64,000 bases of DNA from Crocinitomicaceae bacterium (lineage in GTDB: Bacteria > Bacteroidota > Bacteroidia > Flavobacteriales_G > Salibacteraceae). The translations under genes and the position numbers were made by a program. The notes under the pieces are model-generated. The model ran no database searches. It saw only the letters and a list, made by a program, of their open reading frames with translations, and had not been told where the DNA came from. The stretch lies in NCBI GenBank assembly GCA_002707155.1, contig PAME01000001.1, positions 666,029 through 730,028 of the forward strand, read 5' to 3'. Below, in pieces: positions 45,258 to 54,108 of the stretch (the stretch's first letter is position 1; every line of letters starts with the position of its first letter).

Positions 45258-47000
45258 ATGACAAGAATTTTTACCATACTATTTTTATTAATGGGCCTAA
45301 ACTCGGCCTTCGCTCAAATGGACAAATACCACATTGACGGAGACATGAAAGATGGTTTTACCGACATGTCAAGTGCATTTGTTATTGTTTATGTCAATGG
45401 TCAAAAGCTAAAACGCGTTTCTGCCGATGGTAACGGAACTTTCGATTTTGATTTGGATTTCGGTAAAAATTACGAGTTGCATTTTGTAAAGCAAGGATAC
45501 GCAACTAAAAAAGTGGACATTCTGTTGCAAAATGTTACAGCGGAAATGGTTGGAATTGGCTGCCGACCAAGGGAAGTTCAAGTGAGTATGATTCAAAAAG
45601 TTGAAGGGATTGATTACTCGGTCTTAGACAAATCGGTTGGTCAAATTTTTTATGATCCAGAGATAGAATGCTTTGATTGGGATGCCGACTACACGCTTAG
45701 GGCAATGGAAAAAATTGAGCAGCTAGTTGATGAACTCGAAGAGAAGAAAAAAGAATATGCTAAGAATACTGCAGCTGGAGATAAGGCATTGGCGAAAGGT
45801 GATTTTGAAACAGCAAAAAAGAGTTACGAAGCAGCTTTAGCGGCAATGCCTAAGGATGAAACTGCAATTAATAATTTAAAGAAAGTTGCTGAGAAAGAAG
45901 AGGAGTCAAAAAATGCTGAAGCCGCCGCAAAAGCTGCAGAAGAAGCTAAGGTCGCTGCGGAAGCTGAAAAAGCGAAAAAAGATGAATTTGATAAATTAGT
46001 AGCTGATGGTGATAAAGCGTTAAAATCTGAAGATTTTGATGAGGCAGCAAAACAATATGAAGAAGCGGCAAAACTTATGCCTGATCAAACATCTGTTAAA
46101 ACTAAGCTTTCAATTGTAGCTGAAACAAAAAAGAAAAGAGAAGCTGCTGCTTTAGTAGAGGAAGAAGCTAAGAAGAAAGCAGAAGAGGCTAAGAAAGAAG
46201 CTGCGGATATAGAAAAGGCTTCAAAAGCAAATGAAAAAGAGCAAGCGAAAGCTGAAAAGGAAAAAGCTCTAGAAGAAGAAAAAGCTGCTAAAGAAGCTGC
46301 AGATAAAAAGGAAGCTGATGAATTAGCAGCAAAAGATGATGCCAAGAGAAAAGCGGAAGAAGCTAAAAAGGTAGAGGAAACTAAAGCTGCCGAAAAGAAA
46401 GAAAAAATAAAAGAGGAGCCCAAAAAAGAAGAAAAGAAACCTGAACCAAAGAAAGAAGTAGTTAAAAAGTCCGTTCCTAAGCCACCGGTAAAGAAACCTG
46501 CAGTTGCAGTTTCAAAACCTAAAGCAACTGCGGGTACTGCCGCAGCAATTGCTAAGAAGGAAGAACACGCAGAAAAAAAGAAAGAGTTACATGCTACTGC
46601 TAAAAAGGTAACAAAGCCTAAAGATAAGCATAATGATATTCATGCTAAATTAGATCAGGCTGCTGCTGCTCAAAACCCCAAAACAACTAGTATCCATGAG
46701 CATCATGATTGGAACATGAATCAACCTGGTGTGCACGAAGAAATTGCGAAAGAGTATCCTATTGGAGTTACAGAAGAAGTTTATATGAAGGGCAATAAAG
46801 AAATCTTGGAAAGAGTAGTTGTAAAGGATGGAATGGGCAGTATTTATTGGAGAGTAAAACACCCTTGGGGTGGAGTTTACTATTTTAAAAATGCCAATGT
46901 TTCAATCTCTTCGGTTGAGTTTGATTTGTTTACAACCATTAAAGATGATGAAGGAAACGTTATAGAACCTTATCACATTGACAGAGTAAACGATCATTGA
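45258..47000 (+). CDS. Secreted TPR protein with a long Lys/Glu/Ala-rich region
   Basis: A 580-residue periplasmic or surface protein with signal peptide ending NSAFAQ. Residues about 25-95 form a beta-rich domain (a carboxypeptidase-regulatory-like fold: [21 protein letters not shown]). Two TPR-like units follow near 165-200 and 245-280 ([20 protein letters not shown], and [19 protein letters not shown]). Residues about 210-420 are TolA-like KEA-rich helix, then a basic Pro/Lys stretch. The C-terminal 110 residues are globular and unassigned ([18 protein letters not shown]). A bridge from membrane to wall or outer membrane is plausible. A GTG at 45246 would add four residues; ATG 45258 is preferred. 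The end overlaps yidD by 7 bases on the opposite strand. Confidence 0.75.
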   Translation: MTRIFTILFLLMGLNSAFAQMDKYHIDGDMKDGFTDMSSAFVIVYVNGQKLKRVSADGNGTFDFDLDFGKNYELHFVKQGYATKKVDILLQNVTAEMVGIGCRPREVQVSMIQKVEGIDYSVLDKSVGQIFYDPEIECFDWDADYTLRAMEKIEQLVDELEEKKKEYAKNTAAGDKALAKGDFETAKKSYEAALAAMPKDETAINNLKKVAEKEEESKNAEAAAKAAEEAKVAAEAEKAKKDEFDKLVADGDKALKSEDFDEAAKQYEEAAKLMPDQTSVKTKLSIVAETKKKREAAALVEEEAKKKAEEAKKEAADIEKASKANEKEQAKAEKEKALEEEKAAKEAADKKEADELAAKDDAKRKAEEAKKVEETKAAEKKEKIKEEPKKEEKKPEPKKEVVKKSVPKPPVKKPAVAVSKPKATAGTAAAIAKKEEHAEKKKELHATAKKVTKPKDKHNDIHAKLDQAAAAQNPKTTSIHEHHDWNMNQPGVHEEIAKEYPIGVTEEVYMKGNKEILERVVVKDGMGSIYWRVKHPWGGVYYFKNANVSISSVEFDLFTTIKDDEGNVIEPYHIDRVNDH

Positions 47001-47236
47001 TCTTTTGGAGGAACAGGATCATATCCACTTGTTCCCCAAGGATGGCATTTAGAAATTCTTTTCAATCCCAACCAAACACCTTTTAATATTCCATGTGTTT
47101 CAATTGCTTCGTAGGTATACCTGCTGCAAGTAGGGGAGTGTCTGCAATTTTGACCCAGCAGCGGAGAAATAGTCCATTGGTAGATTCTAATCAGAGCTAG
47201 AAATGGAAACGATATTATTTTACGAGGAAGTTTCAT
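46994..47236 (-). CDS. yidD: Membrane protein insertion efficiency factor YidD
   Basis: An 80-residue protein with the YidD signature: [30 protein letters not shown], and later [15 protein letters not shown]. YidD assists YidC in inserting membrane proteins; it attaches to the inner membrane through its N-terminal helix. It lies downstream of dcd on the minus strand, separated by an 82-base spacer filled by the ACGT repeat. It converges with and overlaps the TPR gene. Confidence 0.95.
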   Translation of the reverse strand: MKLPRKIISFPFLALIRIYQWTISPLLGQNCRHSPTCSRYTYEAIETHGILKGVWLGLKRISKCHPWGTSGYDPVPPKDQ

Positions 47237-47253
47237 TGTTTAGTACGGGTACA

Positions 47254-47309
47254 ACGTATAACGTCTCACGTATCACGTCTGACGTAATACGTTGTACGTT
47301 AGACGTAAT
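47254..47309. repeat. Eight-unit ACGTNNN heptamer repeat
   Basis: ACGT begins at 47254, 47261, 47268, 47275, 47282, 47289, 47296 and 47303, an unbroken 7-base period, while the three spacer bases vary. The outer part also forms an inverted repeat: GTACAACGTAT (47249-47259) and ATACGTTGTAC (47287-47297). It fills the dcd-yidD spacer. Function is unknown. Confidence 0.85.
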
Positions 47310-47318
47310 ACAATCAAT

Positions 47319-47837
47319 TTACTCAAAATCCTTGTACAACATACTTGCCTGAACCTCATTATTATCCTGGTATTTACCAGATACGTACTTATCGTAATCT
47401 CCTTCAATAGAGTGATAGTAAATCTGACAGATTTCAACTCCAGCGTAAATTCGAATCGGCTCCACGCAATGAATTTCTAAAGTCCAAAAACCAGAAAAAC
47501 CTACATCTCCAAAACCAGCGGTTACATGAATGTATAATCCCAAACGACCAATGCTACTTCGTCCTTCTAACATAGGAACGTAACTCTCCGTTCTAGTATG
47601 TTCAGTAGTTCTGCCTAGGTACAATTTACCGGGCTCTAGCACCAAACCTTCTTCAGGAATAAACAATTCCTTAGTTGCATTTGGCTTTTTCATTTCCAAG
47701 ATAGGAGTATCGTAAACCAAAAGCCTATCGTGTAAACTCAAATTGTACGAATTTGGATTTAAACGTTTCTCATCGTATGGGTTGATAAAAATACTTTTAC
47801 CAAGTTGCTTTTTTATTTCGTTTCCAGAAAGAATCAT
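47319..47837 (-). CDS. dcd: dCTP deaminase
   Basis: A 172-residue enzyme with N-terminal MILSGNEIKKQL, NPNSYNLSLHD, and the active-site block MLEGRSSIGRLGLYIHVTAG, followed by GFSGFWTLEI. It deaminates dCTP to dUTP for thymidylate synthesis and works as a trimer. The length is that of monofunctional Dcd. It starts 3 bases after the cysS stop, suggesting a folE-cysS-dcd operon. Confidence 0.95.
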   Translation of the reverse strand: MILSGNEIKKQLGKSIFINPYDEKRLNPNSYNLSLHDRLLVYDTPILEMKKPNATKELFIPEEGLVLEPGKLYLGRTTEHTRTESYVPMLEGRSSIGRLGLYIHVTAGFGDVGFSGFWTLEIHCVEPIRIYAGVEICQIYYHSIEGDYDKYVSGKYQDNNEVQASMLYKDFE

Positions 47838-47840
47838 GGG

Positions 47841-49346
47841 TTATTTTATTTGATATTCACTTCCGTCTTTTCCGTCGTTCAACACGATGCCAACGGCATT
47901 TAATTTATCACGGATTTCATCCGATAAATCCCAGTTTTTATTGGCTCGTGCTTCTGCCCGCATTTCAATAAGCATTTGCATCACGTCATCCAGTTTATCT
48001 GAACCATCTTCAGCCTCATCTAACAGCCCAAGAACCTCAGTCATAAAAGTGATAAAGGTTTTCTTCATTCTGTTGAATGTTTCAACTCCAATTGAGGATA
48101 ATGGAAAATGATTATCTGCAAATGAATTGATTTTATTGGCCAAATCAAATAACACTGCTATCGTCTTTGGGGTATTGAAATCGTCACTCATTTCAATGTA
48201 AAGCTGATCGCACAATTGGTTTATTTCTTTTTCCAATTCCGCATTCATGGTTCCTGCTTCAACAGCTTCCATTTTGGAAACCAAGCGCAGAGCATTGGTC
48301 AATCTTTTATATCCTTTTTCTGCTGCTTTAAGTGCGTCATTAGAGAAGTCAACCGTACTTCTGTATTGAGCTTGCAACAAAAAGAAACGAATGGTCATCG
48401 GAGAATATCCTCTGTCCAACAATTTGTGATCTCCAGCAATTAATTCTCTGGGTAAAAAAGCATTCCCCAAAGATTTGCTCATTTTTGTTCCATTAACCGT
48501 CAACATGTTGCCATGCATCCAATATCGAACAGGGTCTTCACCACCTGCGCCAATGTTTTGCGCTATCTCACATTCGTGATGTGGGAATTTCAAATCCATT
48601 CCACCGCCGTGAATATCAAATTGTTCGCCTAGGTATTTTGTACTCATTACCGAACATTCTAAGTGCCATCCCGGAACTCCCATTCCCCAAGGCGATTTCC
48701 ATTTCATTAAGGTATTCTCAGAAGCAGCTTTCCAAATTGCAAAATCTGCAAAGAATTTTTTCTCAGATCCACCTGCTAGGTTATCTCGGGTTTGTTCAAG
48801 TAAATCTTCAACTTTTCTTCCAGAGAGTTTTCCGTAATCGTATTTTTCTTGAAATTTTTGAACGTCAAAATAAACCGAGCCGTTTACTTCGTATCCATAT
48901 CCGTTGTCAATGATTTTTTGAACCATCTCTATTTGCTCCATGATATGGCCGGTGGCAGTGGGTTCAATACTAGGTTCTTTTAGATTAAAAACTTTGTTCA
49001 CCGCATGAAACCCATTGGTGTACTTCTGTACTATTTCCATGGGTTCGATTTGCTCTAGTCGCGCGCGTTTTTCAATTTTATCTTCCCCCTCGTCTGCGTC
49101 ATTTACCAAATGTCCCACATCGGTAATGTTCCTTACATAACGAACATTGTAACCCAAGTGTTCCAGGTAGCGCCAAACAATATCAAAGGTTAAAAATGAT
49201 CGCAGGTTGCCTAAATGGGCTTCGTTATAAACGGTAGGTCCACAAACATATAAACCCACGCGAGGTGGGTTTAAAGGTTCAAACTTTTCTTTCTTTTTTC
49301 CTAGTGAATTAAATACCTCAACAGGGTATTGATCATATAGGGCCAT
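47841..49346 (-). CDS. cysS: Cysteine--tRNA ligase
   Basis: A 501-residue class I synthetase. VCGPTVYNEAHLGNLRS includes the zinc ligand Cys35 and the HIGH-type HLGN (44-47). GWHLECSVM and FPHHECEIAQ supply further zinc ligands, and TKMSKSLGNA is the KMSKS loop. The C-terminal DALR-type domain with EDGSDKLDDVMQMLIEMR closes the protein. It charges tRNA-Cys. It lies between folE (12 bases) and dcd (3 bases). Confidence 0.97.
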   Translation of the reverse strand: MALYDQYPVEVFNSLGKKKEKFEPLNPPRVGLYVCGPTVYNEAHLGNLRSFLTFDIVWRYLEHLGYNVRYVRNITDVGHLVNDADEGEDKIEKRARLEQIEPMEIVQKYTNGFHAVNKVFNLKEPSIEPTATGHIMEQIEMVQKIIDNGYGYEVNGSVYFDVQKFQEKYDYGKLSGRKVEDLLEQTRDNLAGGSEKKFFADFAIWKAASENTLMKWKSPWGMGVPGWHLECSVMSTKYLGEQFDIHGGGMDLKFPHHECEIAQNIGAGGEDPVRYWMHGNMLTVNGTKMSKSLGNAFLPRELIAGDHKLLDRGYSPMTIRFFLLQAQYRSTVDFSNDALKAAEKGYKRLTNALRLVSKMEAVEAGTMNAELEKEINQLCDQLYIEMSDDFNTPKTIAVLFDLANKINSFADNHFPLSSIGVETFNRMKKTFITFMTEVLGLLDEAEDGSDKLDDVMQMLIEMRAEARANKNWDLSDEIRDKLNAVGIVLNDGKDGSEYQIK

Positions 49347-49358
49347 TAAGTTTAGGGT

Positions 49359-50042
49359 TTATTGTTGAATTTCCATCTGAATATAGTTCAGGAACTCACG
49401 TTTTACATCTTTATTTTTAAACTGTCCACCGTATTCAGCAGTTACAGTGCTCGAATTTATATCTTTTATTCCTCTTGAGTTTACACAAAGGTGTTTTGCA
49501 TCGATTATGCAGGCAACATCTTCAGTTCCCATCGCTTTTTGCATATGACGAACTATTTGCATGGTTAGTCTTTCTTGAACCTGAGGGCGTTTAGCATAAT
49601 ACTCAACAATTCGGTTGATTTTAGAAAGACCTACAACCTTTCCGTTAGACATGTAGGCAACATGTGCTTTACCAACAATTGGCAAAAAATGGTGCTCACA
49701 AGTAGAGTAAACCACTATGTTTTTCTCAACAAGCATTTCATTGTATTGGTATTTATTCTCAAAGGTTGAGGCTTTTGGTTCGTTATCTGGGTGTAAACCA
49801 CTAAAAATTTCGTTTACAAACATTTTCGCTACACGTTTTGGAGTTCCTTTGAGGCTATCATCGGTCATGTCTAAGCCAAGTGTATACATGATATTAGCAA
49901 AATCAGCTTGAATTTTTTCAATTTTATCAGCATTCGATAGTTCGAATGCATCTGACCTTAGCGGAGTTTCTGTGTTCGCGGATAAGTGATTGTCGCCGAT
50001 TACATCGACATCCAGTCCGTTCAATTTTTCTTCGTGTGCCAT
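49359..50042 (-). CDS. folE: GTP cyclohydrolase I
   Basis: A 227-residue enzyme. STCEHHFLPIVGKAHVAYM carries the zinc ligands (Cys and His), SKINRIVEYYAKRPQVQERLT the conserved active-site helix, and CVNSRGIKD the second zinc Cys. It converts GTP to 7,8-dihydroneopterin triphosphate, the start of folate and queuosine-type pathways. The first 45 residues are an acidic N-terminal extension. The frame opens 10 codons earlier; ATG 50042 gives the usual start. It leads the folE-cysS-dcd group. Confidence 0.95.
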   Translation of the reverse strand: MAHEEKLNGLDVDVIGDNHLSANTETPLRSDAFELSNADKIEKIQADFANIMYTLGLDMTDDSLKGTPKRVAKMFVNEIFSGLHPDNEPKASTFENKYQYNEMLVEKNIVVYSTCEHHFLPIVGKAHVAYMSNGKVVGLSKINRIVEYYAKRPQVQERLTMQIVRHMQKAMGTEDVACIIDAKHLCVNSRGIKDINSSTVTAEYGGQFKNKDVKREFLNYIQMEIQQ

Positions 50043-50148
50043 TTCTTTTTGTTTTCTCTTATAACAAGTCAAGAGAACTTTTGTGCAAATATAATTGCAT
50101 TAAAAACAATGAAGCCAGCTAGCTTGCCAATTAGTGTTATTGAAATTA

Positions 50149-52479
50149 CTAAAAAGTAAGACTTACACTTGCATTCGGCATAAAGGGCAATTGGTTTACA
50201 CGGGTGTTTGACAAACGATCGTAGTAGAAAATATTTGCCCTATTCAAAACATTGGTAATTCCAGCTGCTGCTACAAATTCACTAAAAGCACCTAGCGTCC
50301 AGGTACGCTTTATGTTGGCATCAAGTCTTGCATAAGCAGGCAACCGTCCCTGATTTAAATCAGAGTATAAAGCATTCAAATTGCCGTTTGCGCTGCTGTA
50401 ATCTTGATCGTATCCTTCGGCAAAATTAATTTCTTCATATAACCCTTGGGTTTGAGTAAAAGGGAATCCGCTGCCAAAATTATAACGCACATTTGCTTCC
50501 CAATTCAAGTCTTTTCCAAACGTATAAGCTCCAACTAAATTAACATTGTGACGCCTGTCAAAAACAGGACTATACTCTTGTATGCCATCCCAACGCGTAA
50601 TTTTTGTCAAAGAATAAACCGACCATAAATAAAACTGTTTGTAGCTCCATTTTACGCTCAAATCGGCTCCATATGCATCTCCGGTTTCAACTATAAAATC
50701 CTTTTTAAGAATATCTGGCTTGTCAGCATTGTAATCCGCATCTTCGTACAACTTGTTGCGGTTTATGTTTAATAGTTGATTGAATTGTTTGTAGTAACCT
50801 TCCAAGTTAATGGTTATGCCTTTCCATAAATCGTATTCAAAACCAAGGATGTAGTGATTTGCTTTTTGCAAACGGTTATTGAGTGGTTTTGTCTCCCCAT
50901 TTTTAGTTACGTATTCTTCTTGTAAGCTTTCAGGCCCACTTAAAAACCCATAAAAAAGATTTACAATATCTCTGTCTGAATTTGCTGCAATTAAGTTCTG
51001 AGAATAAATTCCAACTGCGCCTTTTACCCTAAAATCATCAGTGATGTTATATTTGGCTCCAAACCGAGGTTCTGGAGATATGGTCGAAAGAGAGGCGTAA
51101 TATTGTATGCGAATACTGGGATCTATAATAAGATCACCGAAGGTTAATTTATATTTAGCAAACATCCCCAATTCAGTATTATTTTCTTGTTGTTTAAATT
51201 CTCTTCCAAATTTATTGGTGTATTCAAAATCGGTTGTAAATCCAACAATATCAATTCCAAACTTAAACTCATTGTCCCCAGTGAAATAAGTAGATCCTAT
51301 TCCAAAGTTAAAGCCATTAACACCGCTTTTTCGAGTTCTTGCAGAAGGCTCATCCATTTGAATAAGATACCTTGAAACCGCTAAGTTTCCTTCAACAATT
51401 GCGCTACTTCCTTTTGGCAGCAAAAGAAACCTTCCGCCTCCTCCAAAATTTCTCCAACCTATGGAAGTTCCATTCCGGTATGATGCGTCATCCGTAAAAT
51501 TAAACCCAAATAAATCGGCTTTCGAACCTGATGGTGCTGCAAAGCTTATTTTGCCGTATAAATCATTGAATTTGTAAGGTAATCCGTTTGAGTCAGCATA
51601 ACTGTAAAGTGTTTTGCTCGATTGATCTAAATAGGATGTTTTTGCAGATAGAATGTAACTTATGGTTCCATCATTTTTGGTTTTAGCTTTTTTTAGTGGG
51701 CCTTCTAACAATGCTTTTGCTCCGAAAGTGCTCAACGAAACTTTCCCTGACAATCTTTTATTATTTCCAGCACGAGTAGTAATATCCATTATAGACGAAA
51801 CTCGTCCTCCATATTCTCCGCTAAAACCACCAGTGTAAACATCGGCACTTTGCATTATATCTGCGTCGAATACGGAGAATAAACCGATAGAGTGGAAGGC
51901 ATTATAAACTACCATTCCGTCTAATAATATTTTGTTTTGTACAGGAGATCCTCCTCGGATATATAATTGTCCACCTTGGTCACCAGTGAAAATTACTCCC
52001 GGAACAACTTGCATGTATTGAGCAAAATCTGCTTCACCACCAATAGTCGGTAGTTGATTTATTTCTTGAGGTGTAATTTTAGTAACAGACATTTTTACTT
52101 GCGTCTGCGACTCTTGTTTTTCTCCGTTAACATCAAATATGTTCAAGTCAACAGAAGACTCCTTAACGCCAATATTCATGGTTGCTGTTTTATTAGCTTC
52201 AATAGTTACTGCTTTTTCGAAAGTCGCAAATCCCATTGCGCTTATGGTAATTGTGTAGTCGCCTGCAGGTACTTTGCTAATAGAGTAAAACCCATTTCCA
52301 TCGGTAGCAATTCCATAGGTGGTGCCTTTTAAAATTACGTTAGAGTATAAAACTGCAGAACCGTCTTTTTCGTTAGTAACGAATCCTTTTATTCCGCCCG
52401 TTTGAGACAAAATTGTAGTCGAACACCCAAGAAAAAGTAGGGTAACAAGAAGTAATCTTTGTAGCATTTGAATTTTCAT
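50149..52479 (-). CDS. TonB-dependent outer-membrane receptor with regulatory-like N-terminal domain
   Basis: A 776-residue outer-membrane protein. Signal peptide about 1-25; a carboxypeptidase-regulatory-like domain (GIKGFVTNEKDGSAVLYSNVILKG, to about 110); a plug domain with LYIRGGSPVQNKILLDGMVVYN; and a beta-barrel to the C-terminus, which ends in Phe as usual (NASVSLTF). Such receptors import siderophores, glycans or other large nutrients by TonB energy. No SusD-like gene is next to it, so polysaccharide uptake is less likely. A perfect -7 element lies just upstream. Substrate unknown. Confidence 0.92.
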   Translation of the reverse strand: MKIQMLQRLLLVTLLFLGCSTTILSQTGGIKGFVTNEKDGSAVLYSNVILKGTTYGIATDGNGFYSISKVPAGDYTITISAMGFATFEKAVTIEANKTATMNIGVKESSVDLNIFDVNGEKQESQTQVKMSVTKITPQEINQLPTIGGEADFAQYMQVVPGVIFTGDQGGQLYIRGGSPVQNKILLDGMVVYNAFHSIGLFSVFDADIMQSADVYTGGFSGEYGGRVSSIMDITTRAGNNKRLSGKVSLSTFGAKALLEGPLKKAKTKNDGTISYILSAKTSYLDQSSKTLYSYADSNGLPYKFNDLYGKISFAAPSGSKADLFGFNFTDDASYRNGTSIGWRNFGGGGRFLLLPKGSSAIVEGNLAVSRYLIQMDEPSARTRKSGVNGFNFGIGSTYFTGDNEFKFGIDIVGFTTDFEYTNKFGREFKQQENNTELGMFAKYKLTFGDLIIDPSIRIQYYASLSTISPEPRFGAKYNITDDFRVKGAVGIYSQNLIAANSDRDIVNLFYGFLSGPESLQEEYVTKNGETKPLNNRLQKANHYILGFEYDLWKGITINLEGYYKQFNQLLNINRNKLYEDADYNADKPDILKKDFIVETGDAYGADLSVKWSYKQFYLWSVYSLTKITRWDGIQEYSPVFDRRHNVNLVGAYTFGKDLNWEANVRYNFGSGFPFTQTQGLYEEINFAEGYDQDYSSANGNLNALYSDLNQGRLPAYARLDANIKRTWTLGAFSEFVAAAGITNVLNRANIFYYDRLSNTRVNQLPFMPNASVSLTF

Positions 52480-52493
52480 TTTTCAGAAGCTTG

Positions 52494-52501
52494 CAAAAGT
52501 A
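52494..52501 (-). promoter_or_regulatory. Putative -7 element of the TonB-dependent receptor
   Basis: The minus strand reads TACTTTTG, an exact TAnnTTTG match, 15-22 bases before the ATG at 52479. Confidence 0.5.
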
Positions 52502-52589
52502 TGAATATAGCTATGCTATTATTTTTAATTATTGCCAATTGCTTATAAACTGACTTAGAGGTTTATTTAATGGATAAATGGTGACTTGT

Positions 52590-53597
52590 TTAGTGAAGTA
52601 GTTTAAACGCAAGTTCTTTAAGCAGAGAACCGTCTGAAGTGCTGGTGTTGTTAATGCCTTTAGATTTTTGATCGTATTCTCTTAAAAGTTTTAATGCTTT
52701 ATAACAGCGTCCTGGGCCAATTTGCTGTGCATGTTTAACCAGCTTGGTTGCAGGATATGGAGCCATGCCAATAGAGCGCATAGCTTCATCTTTTGATTTA
52801 TGTGGTAAATAATGAAAACTCATTAACCGCCCATAAAAACCGTATAAACTGCTTACAGTAACAATCATTGGATGATTTTTAGGGTTATCTCCGTAATAGT
52901 TCACTATTCGGTTAACCTTGAGAACATCATTCTTGGCTAAGGCATCTTGAAATTCAAAAATGTTATAATCTTTACTAATCCCAACGTTTTCTTCAATATG
53001 CTGAGTATTTATTTCAGTCCCCTTATCAATTGCAATGGTTAACTTGTGCAACTCATTGGCTACTGTGCTTAAGTTACTTCCCAAATATTCAGTTAGCAAT
53101 AAGCTGGCTTTTTGAGTGATTTTAAACCCTTTACGAGCGAGGTAATTGTGTATCCAATCAGGAATTTGATTTTCGTATAAGGGCTTACTTTCAAAATAAA
53201 CACCTTTCGATTTTGCCTTGGCAATAAATTTTTTTGCAGCAGTAGTCTTGTATTTGTAGCATACAACAAAAACTGTAGTGTCTACAATGTGATCTAAGTA
53301 TGGCATTAGCTTATCAGTGATCTTTTGTATTGACTGTGCTTCCTTTAAAATTACAACTTGGCGCTCAGCCATCATTGGAAAGCGTTTTAGACTTTCTATG
53401 AGCTGATCCCACTGTACATCCTTTCCGTAAACTATGGTCTGGTTAAAAGCTTTCTCAGATTCATCTAAAACTGAATCTTCTATATAGTTTGAAATTAAAT
53501 CAATAAAGTAAGGCTCTCCACCTGATAAAAAGTAAAAAGGCTTGATATCCTTTTCTTTTATGGACTTTAATATTTGTTGATAGTCTATTGTTGCCAA
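52590..53597 (-). CDS. holA: DNA polymerase III subunit delta
   Basis: A 335-residue clamp-loader subunit. IKPFYFLSGGEPYFIDLISNYI is the N-terminal delta motif; KRFPMMAERQVVILKEAQ the next conserved block. The middle domain (ITQKASLLLTEYLGSNLSTVANELHKL) and C-terminal collar domain follow. Delta opens the beta clamp. The start is TTG (53597), 25 bases from the divergent HsdR-N-like gene; the sequence beyond offers no ATG. Confidence 0.92.
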   Translation of the reverse strand: MATIDYQQILKSIKEKDIKPFYFLSGGEPYFIDLISNYIEDSVLDESEKAFNQTIVYGKDVQWDQLIESLKRFPMMAERQVVILKEAQSIQKITDKLMPYLDHIVDTTVFVVCYKYKTTAAKKFIAKAKSKGVYFESKPLYENQIPDWIHNYLARKGFKITQKASLLLTEYLGSNLSTVANELHKLTIAIDKGTEINTQHIEENVGISKDYNIFEFQDALAKNDVLKVNRIVNYYGDNPKNHPMIVTVSSLYGFYGRLMSFHYLPHKSKDEAMRSIGMAPYPATKLVKHAQQIGPGRCYKALKLLREYDQKSKGINNTSTSDGSLLKELAFKLLH

Positions 53598-53622
53598 AAC
53601 TCAATTTTCAGTGGGCTAAATT

Positions 53623-54108
53623 ATGCTTTTGAATCATTTACTTTGCAGGGTGCAAAGTTTAAATTTACCGGAATATAATTTTAAGTTCTCTAAAAGTGGC
53701 GATCAAGTTTTGGTATGGGATCAAGTGCGAAAGAAAAACATTGTGTTAACTCCTGAAGAATGGGTAAGGCAGAATTTTATGTGTTACTTATCTTCAGAGT
53801 TTGGCTATCCTCAGTCACTTATGCAACTTGAAGGAGGATTGAAATACAATACCATGAATATGCGCAGTGATATTCTATGTTATAACCAGGCGGGGAACCC
53901 CGTTCTTTTGGTCGAGTGCAAACGACCAACGGTTTCTATCACTCAAAAAACCTTTGACCAAATTGCGCGATACAATATGTCATTAAAAGTTCCTTTTTTG
54001 GCGGTAACCAATGGTTTGGAACACTTTTATTGTAAAATTGACTTTGAAAAGAAAGATTTTCATTTTTTGCCCAACTTACCCCAGTTCGATTTAGTTAAAA
54101 CTATATAA
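53623..54108 (+). CDS. Standalone HsdR N-terminal-like (PD-(D/E)xK) protein
   Basis: A 161-residue soluble protein. The nuclease-like core reads MRSDILCYNQAGNPVLLVECKRP (about 80-103): an Asp, then ExK, the PD-(D/E)xK catalytic set, followed by the QxxxY-like motif QIARYN. This is the N-terminal nuclease domain of type I restriction R subunits, here alone, without helicase or HsdM/HsdS neighbours. It may be a housekeeping nuclease linked to replication by its place next to holA. It overlaps the subtilase start by 1 base (TAATG). Confidence 0.82.
   Translation: MLLNHLLCRVQSLNLPEYNFKFSKSGDQVLVWDQVRKKNIVLTPEEWVRQNFMCYLSSEFGYPQSLMQLEGGLKYNTMNMRSDILCYNQAGNPVLLVECKRPTVSITQKTFDQIARYNMSLKVPFLAVTNGLEHFYCKIDFEKKDFHFLPNLPQFDLVKTI

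Noticed and set aside
46085-46423. Minus-strand open frame rich in Ser/Ala/Phe
   Set aside because: Antisense of the low-complexity KEA-rich region of the TPR protein, where the lack of TAA/TAG complements keeps the frame open by composition.
47254-47309. Reading the ACGT array as a CRISPR
   Set aside because: Units are 7 bases with 3-base variable parts; there are no long repeats, spacers or cas genes.
53623-54108. A type I restriction-modification system
   Set aside because: Only the HsdR N-terminal-like domain is present; no HsdM, HsdS or helicase motifs nearby.
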